Assembly: GCA_030157785.1 (NCBI GenBank)
Contig: JAOAUC010000014.1
Location: 20,452 to 84,451, forward strand
From: Zoogloea oleivorans
Lineage (GTDB): Bacteria > Pseudomonadota > Gammaproteobacteria > Burkholderiales > Rhodocyclaceae
Reading direction: 5' to 3'
Length of the DNA stretch: 64,000 nucleotides
This document shows, piece by piece, positions 63,946 to 64,000 of the stretch. Made by a program: the position numbers and the translations under genes. The notes beneath the pieces were generated by a model that did no database searches, was not told the origin of the DNA, and saw only the letters and a program-made list of their open reading frames with translations. Each line of letters opens with the position of its first letter. The first letter of the stretch is position 1.

Positions 63946-64000
63946 ATGTCCCTGACCATCGGAATAGCAGCAGAAACCCTGCCCGGAGAGCGGCGCCTGC
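63946..64000 (+). CDS. pntA: NAD(P) transhydrogenase alpha subunit, N-terminus only
   Basis: The last 55 bases encode MSLTIGIAAETLPGERRL, the beginning of the PntA / alanine dehydrogenase-like domain, where IGxxxETLPGERRxAL is a conserved opening. The gene runs off the right edge. The ATG at 63946 is preceded by AAGAGA at good spacing; an ATG at 63917 leads to an early stop. The membrane-bound transhydrogenase makes NADPH from NADH using the proton gradient, and could supply the NADPH-dependent ene-reductases and oxygenases of the island. The assignment rests on only 18 residues. Confidence 0.6.
   Translation, partial: MSLTIGIAAETLPGERRL

Overview
The window is about 64 kb of GC-rich, densely packed bacterial DNA. 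Gene families and layout suggest a betaproteobacterium, perhaps of the Rhodocyclales (Azoarcus/Thauera/Zoogloea type). That placement is an inference from gene content, since there is no rRNA or other marker. I saw no tRNA, rRNA, insertion sequence, phage gene or CRISPR array.

Most of the window is a catabolic island for a hydrophobic, probably alicyclic or polycyclic (terpenoid- or steroid-like) substrate. It holds four Rieske oxygenase alpha subunits, one FMN/[2Fe-2S] reductase, a frameshifted P450, two KstD-like flavoproteins (one Tat-exported and paired with a c-type cytochrome), a GMC oxidoreductase, an old yellow enzyme, three medium-chain reductases, five SDRs and four SnoaL-like proteins. 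CoA-level genes are an acyl-CoA ligase, two acyl-CoA dehydrogenases, a thiolase/DUF35 pair, an enoyl-CoA hydratase, a 3-hydroxyacyl-CoA dehydrogenase and a beta-ketothiolase. A TPP-dependent 2-oxoacid dehydrogenase-like complex with a split E2 is also present. No ring-cleaving dioxygenase gene is visible.

Layout. 1-3.4 kb (minus): SnoaL, SnoaL, Rieske, SDR and the start of a reductase. 3.5-6.7 kb (minus): exported flavoprotein, cytochrome c, LuxR regulator and an OYE remnant. 6.9-7.9 kb (plus): TetR and hemerythrin. 8.0-17.8 kb (plus): GMC, reductase, OYE, SnoaL, P450, SnoaL, flavoprotein, SDR and Rieske. 17.9-37.7 kb is mostly not catabolic: a diguanylate cyclase, LysR/MFS pair, RND efflux operon with a divergent two-component system, a pseudouridine synthase, an internally deleted DctA, a TRAP-type binding protein with a hybrid kinase, and a TPR protein. 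37.9-43.3 kb: Rieske, then E1 alpha/E1 beta/lipoyl/E2/SDR. 43.3-44.3 kb: a second TetR and a terminator. 44.4-55.0 kb: DUF35, thiolase, Rieske, reductase, two acyl-CoA dehydrogenases, ligase, oxygenase reductase, EamA transporter and SDR. 55.0-58.5 kb: a chemoreceptor remnant and McrBC. 58.5-63.6 kb (minus): VOC protein, enoyl-CoA hydratase, SDR, histidine phosphatase, hydroxyacyl-CoA dehydrogenase and thiolase. The right edge holds the start of pntA.

The most notable non-coding signal is a 20-bp inverted repeat, AACAAAC-N6-GTTTGTT with up to one mismatch per arm. It occurs before seven separate transcription units across the whole window and is absent from the non-catabolic middle. This suggests one regulon, with the TetR protein at 43.5 kb as the best candidate regulator.
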